Positions 1 to 11,000 of a stretch of DNA of 64,000 nt are shown here, piece after piece. The translations under genes and the position numbers were made by a program. The notes below the pieces were generated by a model, which was given only the letters and a program-made list of their open reading frames with translations, was not told the DNA's origin and ran no database searches. Positions within the stretch are counted from its first letter, which is position 1, and every line of letters starts with the position of its first letter. This DNA is from Aptenodytes patagonicus (lineage: Eukaryota; Chordata; Aves; Sphenisciformes; Spheniscidae): NCBI RefSeq assembly GCF_965638725.1, contig NC_134963.1, forward strand, positions 10,940,501 to 11,004,500. Direction: 5' to 3'.

Positions 1-55
1 CTCCCCGGCCAGCCGGGCAGGCTCCGGGGGATGGTGGAAGCTCCTGGCAGCGCCG

Positions 56-147
56 GTCGTGCTGAAGGCTGCGGGAGAAGGCGAGCCTCCCCGCCCGGCG
101 GTCGCCGGGCGGGGAGGCTCGCCTTCTCCCGCAGCCTTCAGCACGAC
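56..147. repeat. GC-rich perfect inverted repeat (palindrome)
   Basis: Bases 56-101 and 102-147 are reverse complements of each other. All pairs from 56/147 in to 100/103 match and only the central two bases are unpaired, so the arms are about 45 bp with essentially no loop. Pairing stops at the outer edges (55/148 do not pair). The arms are rich in G and C. A single strand could form a very stable cruciform or hairpin. It could also be a fold-back assembly or library artefact. No gene is recognised here, and the open frames crossing it follow from the symmetry. Confidence 0.9.
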
Positions 148-640
148 GCCGGATCCACGGCAGGCTGCGAGTCAGGGATGAAAAAGCAACATCATCTGAA
201 CCTGTTTCCACGGTCGGTGGAGAGCGAGAGCCCCCCAGAAGGGCCGAAAACCGGGGAGATGGTGCTCGCCGCTGAGCACGGAGGAAGCCGGACAGCGTGA
301 GGCGGTGGCTGTAAGAGCTCCGAAATACCGAATGAAAATGCTTCAGAGTGAAATAGTCGTCTCTCTCCACCGTGCCTCATTGCATCGGAGAAGGTTTGGT
401 CCCCTGCAGTCCTCCTGCTACGCCACGGGCACCATCCCTGTTAGCCAGCATCCCTGTTAGCCAGCATCACTATTAACATGAATAGCCAGCGGAGGGACTC
501 CGCTTCTTCCTGCGGGATGGAACGGCCTTTGGAGAGAGGAGCAGATTTATTATAACACTTGATGTTACTTATCATTAAATCCAAATGATTTTACCTAGGT
601 TCTTTTTGTCACTCGGCACAGGGTTGAACTATTTTAACAG

Positions 641-710
641 GCATGATTTGGGGGTTGGACTAGATGGCCTTTAAAGGTCCCTTCCAACCCAACCCATTCT
701 ATGATTTCTG
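641..710 (+). repeat. CR1 LINE 3' end fragment
   Basis: The stretch contains the hallmark 3' tail of avian CR1 elements: the 'ggttggactagatg' block, then 'ggtcccttccaaccc', then the terminal 'ttctatgatt' octamer region. Only about 70 bp remain, so this is a severely 5'-truncated copy, inserted in sense orientation. CR1 is the dominant LINE of bird genomes, which supports an avian origin for the window. Confidence 0.88.
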
Positions 711-1399
711 CATCTTTATTAAACACAGTTATAACTCCTGACTAATGCATGCCACTGAACTTCACCCAGCGGCTATCAAGATAGTGCTCCTGACTGGTTT
801 TGACCTTGAAGGATTGTTTTTCCCCTGGGTTTTTCCCTCACAGTGGCACTGGGGCGAACGATGGGCATCGGCTGCTTGGGTGAATCAGTGGCACGGGCAG
901 CCCAGGAATGCACGGCTGGGACGGGCCAGCATCTGCGCTGGGTGACCAGGAGGATGCTGAGATGTGGCTCCCTGGGTGAGCGCTGTGCTTGGGGACAGAA
1001 AGGCCCCAGCCTGTACTTTTTGGCAACGTTTGCCAGCAGTGTCCATCTCTGTTCTGCTTTAGAAATCAACCTGGATGCCCAAATCCAGCCACGGGTCCAG
1101 GTTTGCCCTGACTGCTGCCAGTATCAACCAGTGAAACAGCCCGGGACTTACCCCAGGTAAGGCAGAGCAGTGCAGGAGGACGGTCACGTCCCTCAGACAT
1201 GCTCTTCCACTCCCCAAGCCCTGCGGTCACCCCACAGGGGTGAGGGAGTGGGGGGAAGCGCTGCCAAACCAGAGCTCCCATGGGTGCCAGCACCCAGGCA
1301 GGGGCAAGGCGAGGCAGGGTGCTCCTGTGTTTTAGGGTCTCCAAAGCTCCCGTTCCCATCCCCTTGTGCTGCCTGCAGAAGGGAGGGGCAGGGGAGGAA

Positions 1400-1860
1400 G
1401 AGGGGGATTTTTTTCTGGTTTCACCATAGGAAGGATTTCAAACCCTATAAATTCACTTTTGACAAGCGAACGGCTAAAGCAGATTAACCTTTTTGCTAAT
1501 CCTCTATAATGGCTTTGGAATCTCCTTAACCAATAAGAAAATGATAAGAGCCTGTTTCTTTTCTTTTTATCTATATCTATATTGTCCTCCCTTGTCTGCA
1601 TTTTTTTTCTTTCTTGTTTTATTTTCCTTCCCTTTTCTAATATGAAATAGCCCAGCGATCCTATCTCCTGGAGGCTCAGTAAACAGAACATCAATAATCC
1701 CTTTCCTTTATTCCTCTCCGGTAACAGGGTGCAGAGAAGTGTCTGCCGATTGGGATTTGATTACCAGCAGCTATCAAAAGTCTCTTTGTAAGATCTGGGT
1801 CCTAAATCCCATAATTCTTTGATAAAAGAAGTATTACCAGTCCATTTTCTGAAGTGAAAG
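1400..1860. promoter_or_regulatory. Possible conserved regulatory block upstream of GSC2
   Basis: This AT-rich block sits in otherwise GC-rich DNA and is dense in developmental-factor words: a K50-homeodomain TAATCC at 1497-1502, an adjacent GATTA, an inverted CCAAT (ATTGG on the minus strand), GATA-like TGATAAGA, and TCF-like CTTTGATA and ATCAAAAG. The composition resembles a conserved non-coding enhancer. This is inference from motif content only, with no alignment behind it. Confidence 0.25.
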
Positions 1861-3600
1861 GTACGGGAGGAATGAAAGAAAGCAATCAGCAGAGATCCTA
1901 ATAGGCTAAGTGCATGTGCGGTGGGAAGGCAGGGACGGGTAGGGGAGGCCAGGGAAAGGCGTCCTTTGTTAAGGATGGGGAAGGAGAATTAATCCGCTTC
2001 AGGCCTATGATTATTACAGCCGAGAGCAGAAAGGGTCGGATCCTGCGCCTGCCCATGGCACGTCCCAGCTCGCCTCCCCTGCCGTTGCTCTGGACCGGCA
2101 TGGTGTGGGGAGCAGAACCCGGCCCCACATCCATCCCCTGTGTCAGCGTTTGGGCACATGCATAAAAGCTGGGAGCAGTTTGCAATGATCCCTGGCGTTA
2201 GTGCATCCCCAGTGCCTCTCTGGAGCACTGACACCTTGGCAGGGCAGCAGTGAACATGTCCAGACCAGGCGGCTACAGAGGCGTCTTCCTCTCAAACCTA
2301 CAGCAAATATATGAAGATTCATAGAGTGTGGTTATAACTTATGTTACGCCATCGGAATAGCTGAAGGAGAGGCAAATAAAGGGATGGAAGAAAGAGTAGT
2401 GGTTTGGTTTTAAGTGAGATTTTACAGAGATTTGAGGGTCACAGGTAGAGCGGCTATGGGGCATCTCTTCCCGGCGCTGGGAGACCAGCAGGGTGAGGAA
2501 GGGCAGGCAGAAAGCAGGGCCAGGGAGAAAAGAACAGGGACTGAGAGGGGGCTCTCCGGGAGACTGGCTCTCATGTCCGCGTGATGCTGGAGGGTTTGCT
2601 GGGCTGTTCAGCATGAAGTCGCGAGGTGCCACGAGGACCTTAGATGTGCAATGGTTTCACAGCAGTCACCTGTCTGTCTCCTCGGTGTGCCGTGAGTGGG
2701 ACTGGTATCTTCTCTCCCCTGCAAAGAAACACCAAGCAGGAGAGCATTCCCCACATGAGCTCCTGAAGCCTTGCTACTCGCCTTGGCTTAAACTGCACTG
2801 AGGGCAAGAGAACTTGGCTTTAAACTTTCCTAAGCAACCTGAGCTCAACCAGACCTTCTTTATTTTAACCCCATCTACTTATTTCAGTTATAAACCCAAG
2901 ATGGAAGATGTCCTCTCTCCTCCTGTGGATCGCATCTGCCAGGCCCTGCTGTTTGCCCTCGGGAGAGTGGGTGCCAGGCGTCCCCTCCCATCCTGAGTCA
3001 CCGCTCTCGGCCGTAGCCTCACCCCAGTTTCTCTTGCTGGACAGAAGAAGTTGGGAATTGAACTGACAAAACTTTGGGGAAGCCTGGCTGCCCCCGGCAG
3101 CCATCCTGGCTGCTCGGGGCTCCCTGAACCACCCATTAGCTGTGGCACCAAGACCATGCTCCTGCCCGAGCTGCTGTGGGACCTCGCTGCCTGCCTGCAC
3201 ACGGAGGCAGCAGGCAGCAATCGTCCCCTTCCCTTCCCGATGCTGAGCAGGGGTACAGCTCAGCTGTACAGGAGGTGGCTACATGCCACTAAGCAACGTC
3301 ACAGAACTGCCATGAGCTACCAGTAATCTAATTTATTAAGGGCTTTGAATCCTTGCAAAGAGTACGTTGGATACATGCAAAGCATCTGCATTATCGCTAT
3401 GATTAGAGCAGCAGAGGTGGGGGAAAGGGGAAGGAGGGAAAATACAATTTTTCTGCTTTCAGCAGAAAATAAATCAACTTTCACAGAGAGTTCTGGCACA
3501 GCCAAAGGCTGTGCTATCATTAAAAATTATTTTTTATTAAGCTGAACTCTCTCCTCTCTCATATTGTATGATATGACAGCTCTCTTTTGATGGGAAAGCT
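1861..3600. other. GSC2 upstream intergenic stretch, no gene seen
   Basis: No domain-bearing reading frame, RNA gene or recent mobile element is recognised. A further TAATCC homeodomain word lies at 1990-1995. All open frames here are short and overlap on both strands. Confidence 0.5.
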
Positions 3601-3639
3601 TTCATTTGGCCAGAGAAAGGGATAATTTGCTTCTTTTAA

Positions 3640-3990
3640 GGAGTTAATCCTCTGGTCCATTTCCGGGCTGGGAACAGCTATCCTCCCCCTTCCTTGGATC
3701 GGAGGCGGCAGCACAATGGAGATCATAACCACCTCAAATCTACACCCGAGATGGAGAAATCAGATTTCCTTCCCCGGTCATTTTTGTGGGATTAGCTAAA
3801 TCTTAGATCCAGACTAACCCTTCACAAAGCTGCCAAGATTAGTTAGAATTTATTTTATTCACAGGGGGGTTTACGGTTTTCTTTCCAAAGGGATTATATC
3901 TCTCTCTATATATATATATTTAGGGTGGCTTCAGTTATAAAGCAGCTAGGTTACAGGGAGAAAAAGTGCATGTGCGTATAAAATAAAAAC
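3640..3990 (+). promoter_or_regulatory. Proximal GSC2 promoter: K50 homeodomain sites and TATA box
   Basis: Three copies of the bicoid/goosecoid-class K50 site lie within 260 bp: TAATCC at 3645-3650, and its complement GGATTA at 3789-3794 and 3891-3896. A TATAAAA box at 3977-3983 lies about 200 bp before the GSC2 start codon and would place transcription start near 4010. A TA dinucleotide run at about 3907-3920 lies between them. GSC2 itself encodes a K50 homeodomain, so autoregulation or regulation by OTX/PITX factors is plausible. The motifs are seen; their use is inferred. Confidence 0.45.
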
Positions 3991-4182
3991 TTGGCTGCAA
4001 GAATGACAGTCACTTGAAACGCCAAGACAAGGCAGTGATCCCGGATGGCTTCGCCGGTCCGTTTTAAAAGCTACGTAATCTGTCCTTTTCCTTGCGAGAC
4101 CCCACTCCAGAGTTAGCACACGGAGAACAAACCCCGCTCAGCGTGAGCTGCCTGTTCCTGCGGCCACTGCTGCCGGCAGAGG

Positions 4183-6238
4183 ATGTCTTCGGAGCCAGCA
4201 TCGGACGCCGATGCCGGCAGGAGAGGCCTCAAGAAGCCGTGTTCGTTCAGCATCGAGGACATCCTCTCCAGCCCAGCAGAGAAGACCCCCCAGGTCCTGG
4301 TCCCGCTGTGCCTGCGGGGCATCTTGGACTGCGCACCCAAGGGGCTGTGTGAGCTGGAGGCCATCCCGGCCAGCTCCCTGCAGGAGGAAGAGGAGGAGGA
4401 GGAGGAGGAGGAAGGGGAGCTGGAAGGGGCAGGCTGCAACTGCTGCTGCTGTTCTCACACGAGCACCCGTTCCCGGCAGGACTTGCCGAGTTGGCTGGGT
4501 GAGTGTTTGGGTTTGTTTCACGGCGTAGGGCTCATGGAGGGGCTGGTGCCAGTGCTGGGTGGAGGGGAGAACCTGGGCGTCGAGTGACAATATAGCGTCT
4601 GGCCTGCCACCACGGTCGTCTTCTCAGATCCCAGCTCCGGCGAGGGGCAGCAGGATCCATTCTCAGCACAGCTCCCAAGAGCAGGCACTTTTACCTGCAA
4701 TGCTACCAGGTTTTTAAAAGCAGCAGGGACTATTTATTACTGTCTATTACTGTTCTATTGTAAAACACTTGAGAGGATGATGCTTCTAGGGGTGGAAGTT
4801 CTCTGTGGAGTGTGGGCCCCATGGTCATGCTGCCCATGCACAGAGCTGTGCCTGTGCTTCCTGACAACGCTGGCCCTGGGGAGCCTCACTTGCTCTTTAA
4901 GGAAAAGAGTTTTTGGCTACATCTAGCAAAATTACTGCATCTAGCAAAAAAAAAAAAAAAAAAAAAGTAGCAAACCCTTAAAAATGCAGTTCAAGAGCAT
5001 CCTGAAAGTTCACAAATCCGCTGTGTCGGGACTGAAACTCAGGTCCTAGCTGGGCTGTGAGTTTCCATCCATTTTCTGGAGCTGGCCATAGTGCAATCGG
5101 TAAGTAAACAAGGAAAACCCAGCCAGTGCTCCCTGCCTGCACACTTCTCCCAAAGTGATGCTCTAGGCCCTTCTCTCACTTGCATGGTGATCGCGCAGCT
5201 CGTCACCCACACCAGCTGGCCGCCTGCCTCCTTCCAAGCCACATGTGCAGATGCAACTTGTGTATGAACTGCCTTGAGCAAGATGGGTGCTTCGGCCCAT
5301 CACCCCTAATGCTGCTGCTGTACCTCTCCCCCTGCAGACGCCCGGTTCCCCTGGCCCATGCAGCTCTTCCACTCGGCGGTCAGGGTCTGCAAGAGTCCCC
5401 AGGGGAGCCTGAGCAAGCTGCAGACTTTCCACCAGATCCAGCGCCGGACGCGCCGGCATCGCACCATATTCACCGAGGATCAGCTGCAGGCCCTGGAGAC
5501 GCTTTTCCATCAGAACCAGTACCCGGATGTCATCACCCGTGAGCACCTGGCAAACCGCATTCACTTGAAGGAGGAGAGGGTAGAGGTGAGATCCTGCCAC
5601 TCGGTGAAGTACTGTTTGCTGCAACCCCCTGAGAACACAGTCCGGGGCATCGCAGTGTCTTTTTTGGGAGCTGCAGACCCAGGGCCTCATTTTAAAAACC
5701 ATCATTGGGTATTCGACAAAACACAGTTTAGGTGTGGCAAGCAACGGAAGAATATAAAACAGTTCTGCTGGGCTGATTTGTTCCGGTCCCGTAAATCCAC
5801 TCACTCCGTCTCTCCTAGATTAATCTATATAAACACAGACATGCCCAGTTCTGCTCATCCCCTGCACCCGACTGTATATTCCTTATTTATGTGATCTGCA
5901 TGACTTCCGAATTTGCCATGGGGGGGGTCCCAGCTCCCTTGTGCCCCTTACATGTATCTCAGCAGGATTGCAGGGGCGGGACTGATTAAATTTTGTACCA
6001 AACTTTTGTATCGGGAAATACACTGCAGTATCCTAAAGCTTACGCTGTACAGCCCAGGAGTGTAACTGCCTGCCCCCCTCCAAGTAACACATGAAATGCA
6101 AAAGTTCTTCTTTTCTCGTTTTGCATTTTGTAGGTTTGGTTTAAAAACCGTCGGGCCAAGTGGCGGCATCAGAAGAGGGCGTCTGCTTCAGCGCTGATCC
6201 TTCAAGGCACCAAGAAGCCCTCTGAAGAGAGCTGTTAG
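4183..6238 (+). CDS. GSC2: Goosecoid-like homeobox protein GSC2 (three exons)
   Basis: Exons are 4183-4498, 5338-5585 and 6134-6238 (phases 1 and 0, all GT-AG), giving 222 residues. Residues 22-28 (FSIEDIL) form an eh1 Groucho-binding repressor motif, as in goosecoid. A run of ten glutamates lies at about 68-77, followed by a cysteine cluster. The homeodomain spans 143-202. Helix 3 reads [11 protein letters not shown], with lysine at homeodomain position 50 (Lys192), the goosecoid/bicoid specificity that reads TAATCC. The protein is a nuclear sequence-specific transcription factor, expected to repress. The last homeodomain helix is on exon 3, joined exactly at the classic splice site after VE. 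The start codon has A at -3. Neighbouring ESS2 downstream matches human 22q11.2 order and separates GSC2 from GSC itself. Confidence 0.95.
4383..4416 (+). repeat. Coding GAG/GAA trinucleotide microsatellite
   Basis: A (GAG)n run interrupted by GAA encodes the ten-glutamate tract in GSC2 exon 1. Simple triplet runs of this kind are prone to length change without loss of frame, so the tract probably varies between individuals and species. Confidence 0.8.
4499..5337 (+). other. GSC2 intron 1
   Basis: The intron has donor GTGAGT and acceptor CTGCAG. It contains a run of about 19 A residues starting near 4948. Nothing else is recognised in it. Confidence 0.85.
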
Positions 6239-6930
6239 TGGTCGCAGGCTGCATCTCAGCAGAGGAATGCCAAGAGCACCCATTTCCCGTAGCTGGCAGG
6301 TTCCGTAGGGCGGTAGCCCGAGGGGTACTAATGAAGCAAAAGGGAATCTCTGTGATTCCCAGAGGAGGAGGACAGGTAAAAGCAGACATGGTACTTTCAC
6401 ATCCCAGTTTCTCTTCCAAACCTAGTTCACGTGGCAAATAACTCACCAGGCATGACCCTCAGATGCTTAAGCAGAAACCACTGCCAAAAGCCTGTGCAGG
6501 CGACAGAGCTGTACCAGTGTTAAATGTGTGCGCTTCAGGAGAAGGGGAGACTCCCCTCCTTGTCTCTGCTCTGTGCAGGTAGTATTTGTGCTTGTTTTAC
6601 CACTGTAGATTTGCAAAATACCCTGCAAATGAATGTTTCCTATTTTCAGCACCTCGATGGCATCCAGAGTCGCTTTTGGGGTTGAGCTTACCGAACGGCC
6701 CATTTGTTCCTTAACAAATAAACAGGGATTTCTCCCTGCAGCCCGTGGGAGAGGTGATCCATCCGTTGTGGTGAAAGGGCTTGGCACGGTGAGCGCCCAG
6801 CTCACCTCCGCGGCCAGCCCGCGGCGGTTCCCCGTCAGTGCAAGCGGTGCCCGTGTCCCCGGCGGGGCTGAAGAGAAACCACGTCCTGTAAAGCCGCGAG
6901 ATAAATAAAACTGTCCCCGTCACCTCCGTG
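6239..6930 (+). other. GSC2 3' untranslated region and flank
   Basis: After the GSC2 stop, candidate AATAAA polyadenylation signals occur at 6717-6722 and 6904-6909, so the transcript probably ends before the ESS2 CpG island. No other gene is seen. Which signal is used cannot be told from sequence. Confidence 0.45.
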
Positions 6931-6949
6931 CGTGCTGTGGAGAGCTGTG

Positions 6950-8010
6950 GAGAGCCGGCAGTGGGGGGGGCCCTGGCCATGCCTGCCAGCGGTGCCGGCT
7001 CCCCGCGGGGCCTTCGCCCGCCCCGCGGCGCCGGGGAGGCCTTCCACAGCCCTCGAGCAGCCAGGCGGTGGCCCCCGCTCCCCGGGGAGCCCGGGGTGTT
7101 TCTGAGGAGCCCCGGGCGCGGCCGGGGGTGGTGCTGGCGGGGGAGAGACCCAACGCGCGGCCCGTGGGTGCCAAAGGCCTCACCCCGGCCCCGGCCTGCA
7201 CCGGCAGGGACAGGCTGCGCCCCCCGCGGCTGCCCCCAGGCCGGGGGCCGGTCTCCCGGCCGCAGTCCCCGCGGCCCGGCAGAGCCCAGGCCGCGAGGCC
7301 GCCGCCGCCCCGCCGGGCCGAGGTCGCGTCGTTGTCACGGAGCGGGACGGGGCGGGTCCTCCCGGCCGGCAGGGGGCGCGCTGGCCGCCGCGCGCACGGC
7401 TCCGCGCGTCTCTCCCGGGCGGGGCGGCGAGCGCGGGACGTTCCGGCTCCCCGTGGCGCGGCGGCGTGACGTGACGCCGCGTCGCGACGTGACGCCGCGT
7501 CGCGTTCGCGACGGCGGCTGAGGAGGGTCAGGGCGCTCGCCGGCCACCCGTGCCCTCGGCGCTATGGAGGGGGCGGCGGTTCCAGCGGCCTCCTCCGGCG
7601 CCTTGGTGCCGGCTGCCGCCCCGGGCACCGCCGTGGCGACGGGGAAGGAGTCGACCCCGCCGGCCCCGAGGCGCCCGAAGAAGATCCTGGATGAGGAGGC
7701 CTACATCGAGGTAGGCCGGCGGGCCTGGGCCCGGGAGGCCCCGCTCTCCTGGCACCCGGGCCGAGCGGCTCGGGTCCGCCCGCGGCCACTGCCCGCCGTA
7801 ACCCCGGCTGCGGGTCGGGCCTGGGGACGAGGCAGCTCTGGGGCCGCCCCCTGGGCTCCTGCACGTCCTGCGGCGACGGCTGCCGGCGCGCTGCCACCGG
7901 CCCAGCCTCGGCTTGAAGCGCCCGTGGGCTGCCCGGCCTTCCCGAGCGCTGTGTGCGGCTGGCCCCGAGCTGGGCCGGCACTCCGAGGTGTCCCGGCGCG
8001 GCCTTGAAGT
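6950..8010 (+). promoter_or_regulatory. ESS2 CpG-island promoter
   Basis: This stretch is strongly GC-rich with undepleted CpG. It covers the DNA before ESS2 exon 1, exon 1 itself and most of intron 1. No TATA box is apparent, as expected for a housekeeping gene. Long open frames on both strands here result from the scarcity of AT-rich stop codons and are not genes. Confidence 0.8.
7468..7503 (+). promoter_or_regulatory. Tandem 18-bp repeat of CRE/ATF-like sites
   Basis: Two exact head-to-tail copies of GACGTGACGCCGCGTCGC lie at 7468-7485 and 7486-7503, 61 bp before the ESS2 start codon. Each carries a GACGTGACG core containing CRE/ATF half-sites, and the preceding base makes TGACGTGA at 7467-7474. 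The position fits a core-proximal activator site. Confidence 0.6.
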
Positions 8011-11000
8011 TGTCTCTCTGTTTGTAGAGTTTAGAGAAAATCGTTCAGCGAGACTTCTTTCCTGATGTGGAGAAGTTGCGAGCGCAGAAGGAATATCTGG
8101 AGGCTGAAGAAAACGGCGACTTGGAGAAAATGAGACAAATCGCTATCAAATTTGGTTCCTCCTTGGGTAAATCATCGAGGGACACACCTGCACCCTGTAA
8201 GAACTTGCTCGCTGGGGTATAAGGGATTTATATCTAATATTACTGCTCTGGTTTATCTAACTTTGTGCAGGCAGTGCTTATCTTAAAGAATCAAGATTGA
8301 CATTGCATGGGAATTAGTATACCGGGTTGGGCGGTAGCCAGTGTCTGATGGCTGATGCTGAATTTCTCTTTGATGGTGTCTAATAATTCCTTCTTGAGGG
8401 AATTGTTTTGGAAAAAATGGCTATTGAATAACCATTCCTCACGGACATCTTTTGCCAAGTTCCTGCTCCCTAGGGGATGTTACATGCTCTAACGTGCAAT
8501 ATTATACTATCAGAAACTCTTAAGTTATGTTTTGAATCCTTATTATAGTTTTAGGGGTTCTTGTTGCATCTACAGATGTGTAAGATTTTCATACATTGAG
8601 GACAGAAGGTGTCGGAAGCTCATGATTATCAGAGGTTCACCTAGCAGGCATCCAGTGCCCTGTTGTGTGTGTGCTTTCACTTCAAGTTCAGATGTTTCTT
8701 GTACTAAAGCCTAGTCCCTGGCTGAGCTCTCATGGTGGGGTTTAGGTAACTAGCTTTCTTGTGGCGCAGGGCGTGTGTCACCAAGTGATTTTCCTTCCTC
8801 TCCTACTGTAGGTGCTGGCCCTGGCCTAGGTTAGGATTGTTATGCTGCTGCTTGCTTCTGTTGGTTAAAGCTGTAAATAGGGTGACAAATATACTGGGCT
8901 GTGGCTCTCCTGTGAATTTTTCCCAGCAGGAGAAAAATAATGTCTTAGACGAGAGCAAAATCTTGTTCAGTGGTTGGGACAGAATTGAATAGAATATTTT
9001 GGAGTCTTTTCACTACTTTTTAATTAAATTCTTCTTCTCTTGATATGTCTTCTGTGACTTGTTTGGCACGTGACCCTTACTATGGTGGAAGATGTCACAG
9101 CAAGTGTCCCGTTCCGTGCTCTAGTAACCATGTGAGCCTTTTTTTTTCTGTCACAGATGTTACGCCGGCCACGTTTGAAACCCCAGAAGTGCAACCAGGT
9201 GGTCTTCCACTGGGGAATAAATCCAAAGCTGGCATCAAAGCTGCAGCGGAAGGTAGAAGAATGATGTTTCTCTAGCTGAATTCTTAAGCAGCAGGAAAAT
9301 ACTTTTGTGAGCCCTGTCACCTGTAGGGGTTTTGGGTATTTAGCAGATGTTTAAGCAGTTTCCTTTAACCTTCTAGTAGGTGAAAATGATCACTCTGAAG
9401 TTGAACTTGATGTAATGTTTTATGTCATGTGTGTGAATTCTCAATTATGGGTCTCTTTATGGCTGTGTAAATTCTGAACTCAGTTGGTCTCTTTGAAGGC
9501 AGTAAATTTTTCCTGTGTGTTGTGGTTCAACCCCAGCCAGCAACTAAGCCCCACCCAGCCGCTCGCTTACTCCCCCCACCGGTGGGATGGGGGAGAGAAT
9601 CGGAAGAGGAAAAGTGAGAAAACTCATGGGTTGAGATAAAGACAGCTTAATGGGTAAAGCAAAAGCCGCGCACACAAGCAAAGCAAAACAAGGAATTCAT
9701 TCACTTCTTCCCATGGGCAGGCAGGTGTTCAGCCATCTCCAGGAAAGCAGGGCTCCGTCACGCATAATAGTTACTTGGGAAGACAAACGCCATCACTCCG
9801 AACGTCCCCCCCTTCTTCCCCCAGCTGTATATGCTGGGCATGACATCATATGGTGTGGAATATCCCTTTGGATCAGCTGGCGTCAGCTGTCCTGGCTGTG
9901 TCCCCTCCCAGCTTCTCGTGCACCCCCAGCCTGCTCGCTGGTGGGGTGGGGTGAGGAGCAGAAAAGGCCTTGACTCTGTGTCAGCCCTGCTCAGCAGTAA
10001 CGAAAACATCCCTGTGTTATCAACGCTGTTTCCAGCACAAATCCAAAACACAGCCCCATACCAGCTACTGTGGAGAAAATTAACTCTGTCCCAGCCAAAA
10101 GCAGCACACTGCATCACCTGCAATTAATTCTGTAAGTAAGCAAAGATTGTAGGGGCAGAGCTATTCATATAGTATATTAAAAATGTCTGCTAGCACCTGG
10201 CCACTTGTGCGTTTTCCCTTTAACACAAATAGCTATAAATGCCATAAAAGGTTTTATGTGAAAGTTGGTTATATGCTACCCAAAAAGAATTTATTATTGT
10301 ATCATTCTGCGTGTATTTTTTTTTTCACTGAGCTTTGTGTTAATTATTAGTCGGTCCGTAGAAAGCTCGCTGTCAGAAGGGATCAAGAGTTATGTATAGT
10401 GCTCTCATAGAAAGGGAGGTATTAACCTTTCTCAGGCTTCTTCCCTTCTCTTGCTAGGAGAAGCAGAAAAAGATGATAAAGATGTGCTTCCCAGTCTGGA
10501 CAGCTTCTTAGCAAAACACACGAGTGAAGATAATGCTTCGTTTGAGCAGATCATGGAAGTGGCCAAAGAGAAGGAGAAAGTCAAGCATGCTTGGCTGTAC
10601 AGTGCAGAAGAGCAGTATGCCCAGGTAGGGAAATGGCTCAGCTGTATCTCTGCTCTTCCAAAGTGACACAACAGGGAAACACCATTTTACTATATTTCTT
10701 TCTTGTTTGATTAAGGAGAATATTATTTCACCCTCTGTTTTCAAATCCTGCTATAAATACGGATGAGAATTCATTGGTTCTGAGCATGGGGCTATTGTGT
10801 TAGACTGTTGAATTACTCATATTATTGAATAAGAATAGAAAGGTCTTGATTTTGAATAGTAGGTGCATGGGGTGATCACATCTAAATCTGAGCTAAGCCT
10901 GAGTTTCCTGGGTCCTGTGACAGCTCATTGCTTCCTTTTGCAGTTCTGTTTTTTCCCCATCTGTAACCCAAGAATAGTGTTGACATAGTTGCTGAGGATC

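Larger units (their letters stand above)
1..1400. other. Distal GSC2 upstream intergenic DNA
   Basis: Apart from the palindrome and the CR1 tail, I see no gene here. The short open frames on both strands have no recognisable domains and no splice context. In the human order the next gene outward from GSC2 would be SLC25A1, but no SLC25A1 exon is visible. Confidence 0.5.

Noticed and set aside
5163-5804. A 213-codon minus-strand frame over GSC2 exon 2
   Set aside because: It is the antisense shadow of the conserved homeobox exon, which explains the open frame.
5586-5894. GSC2 exon 2 frame continuing past 5585
   Set aside because: The frame runs into intron 2 beyond a good donor (GAG/GTGAGA). 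The true continuation [11 protein letters not shown] is at 6134, so the read-through is not the normal protein.
6928-8007. Several frames of 130-200 codons on both strands around ESS2 exon 1
   Set aside because: They result from very high GC content in the CpG island. Only 7564-7710 matches ESS2 and splices correctly.
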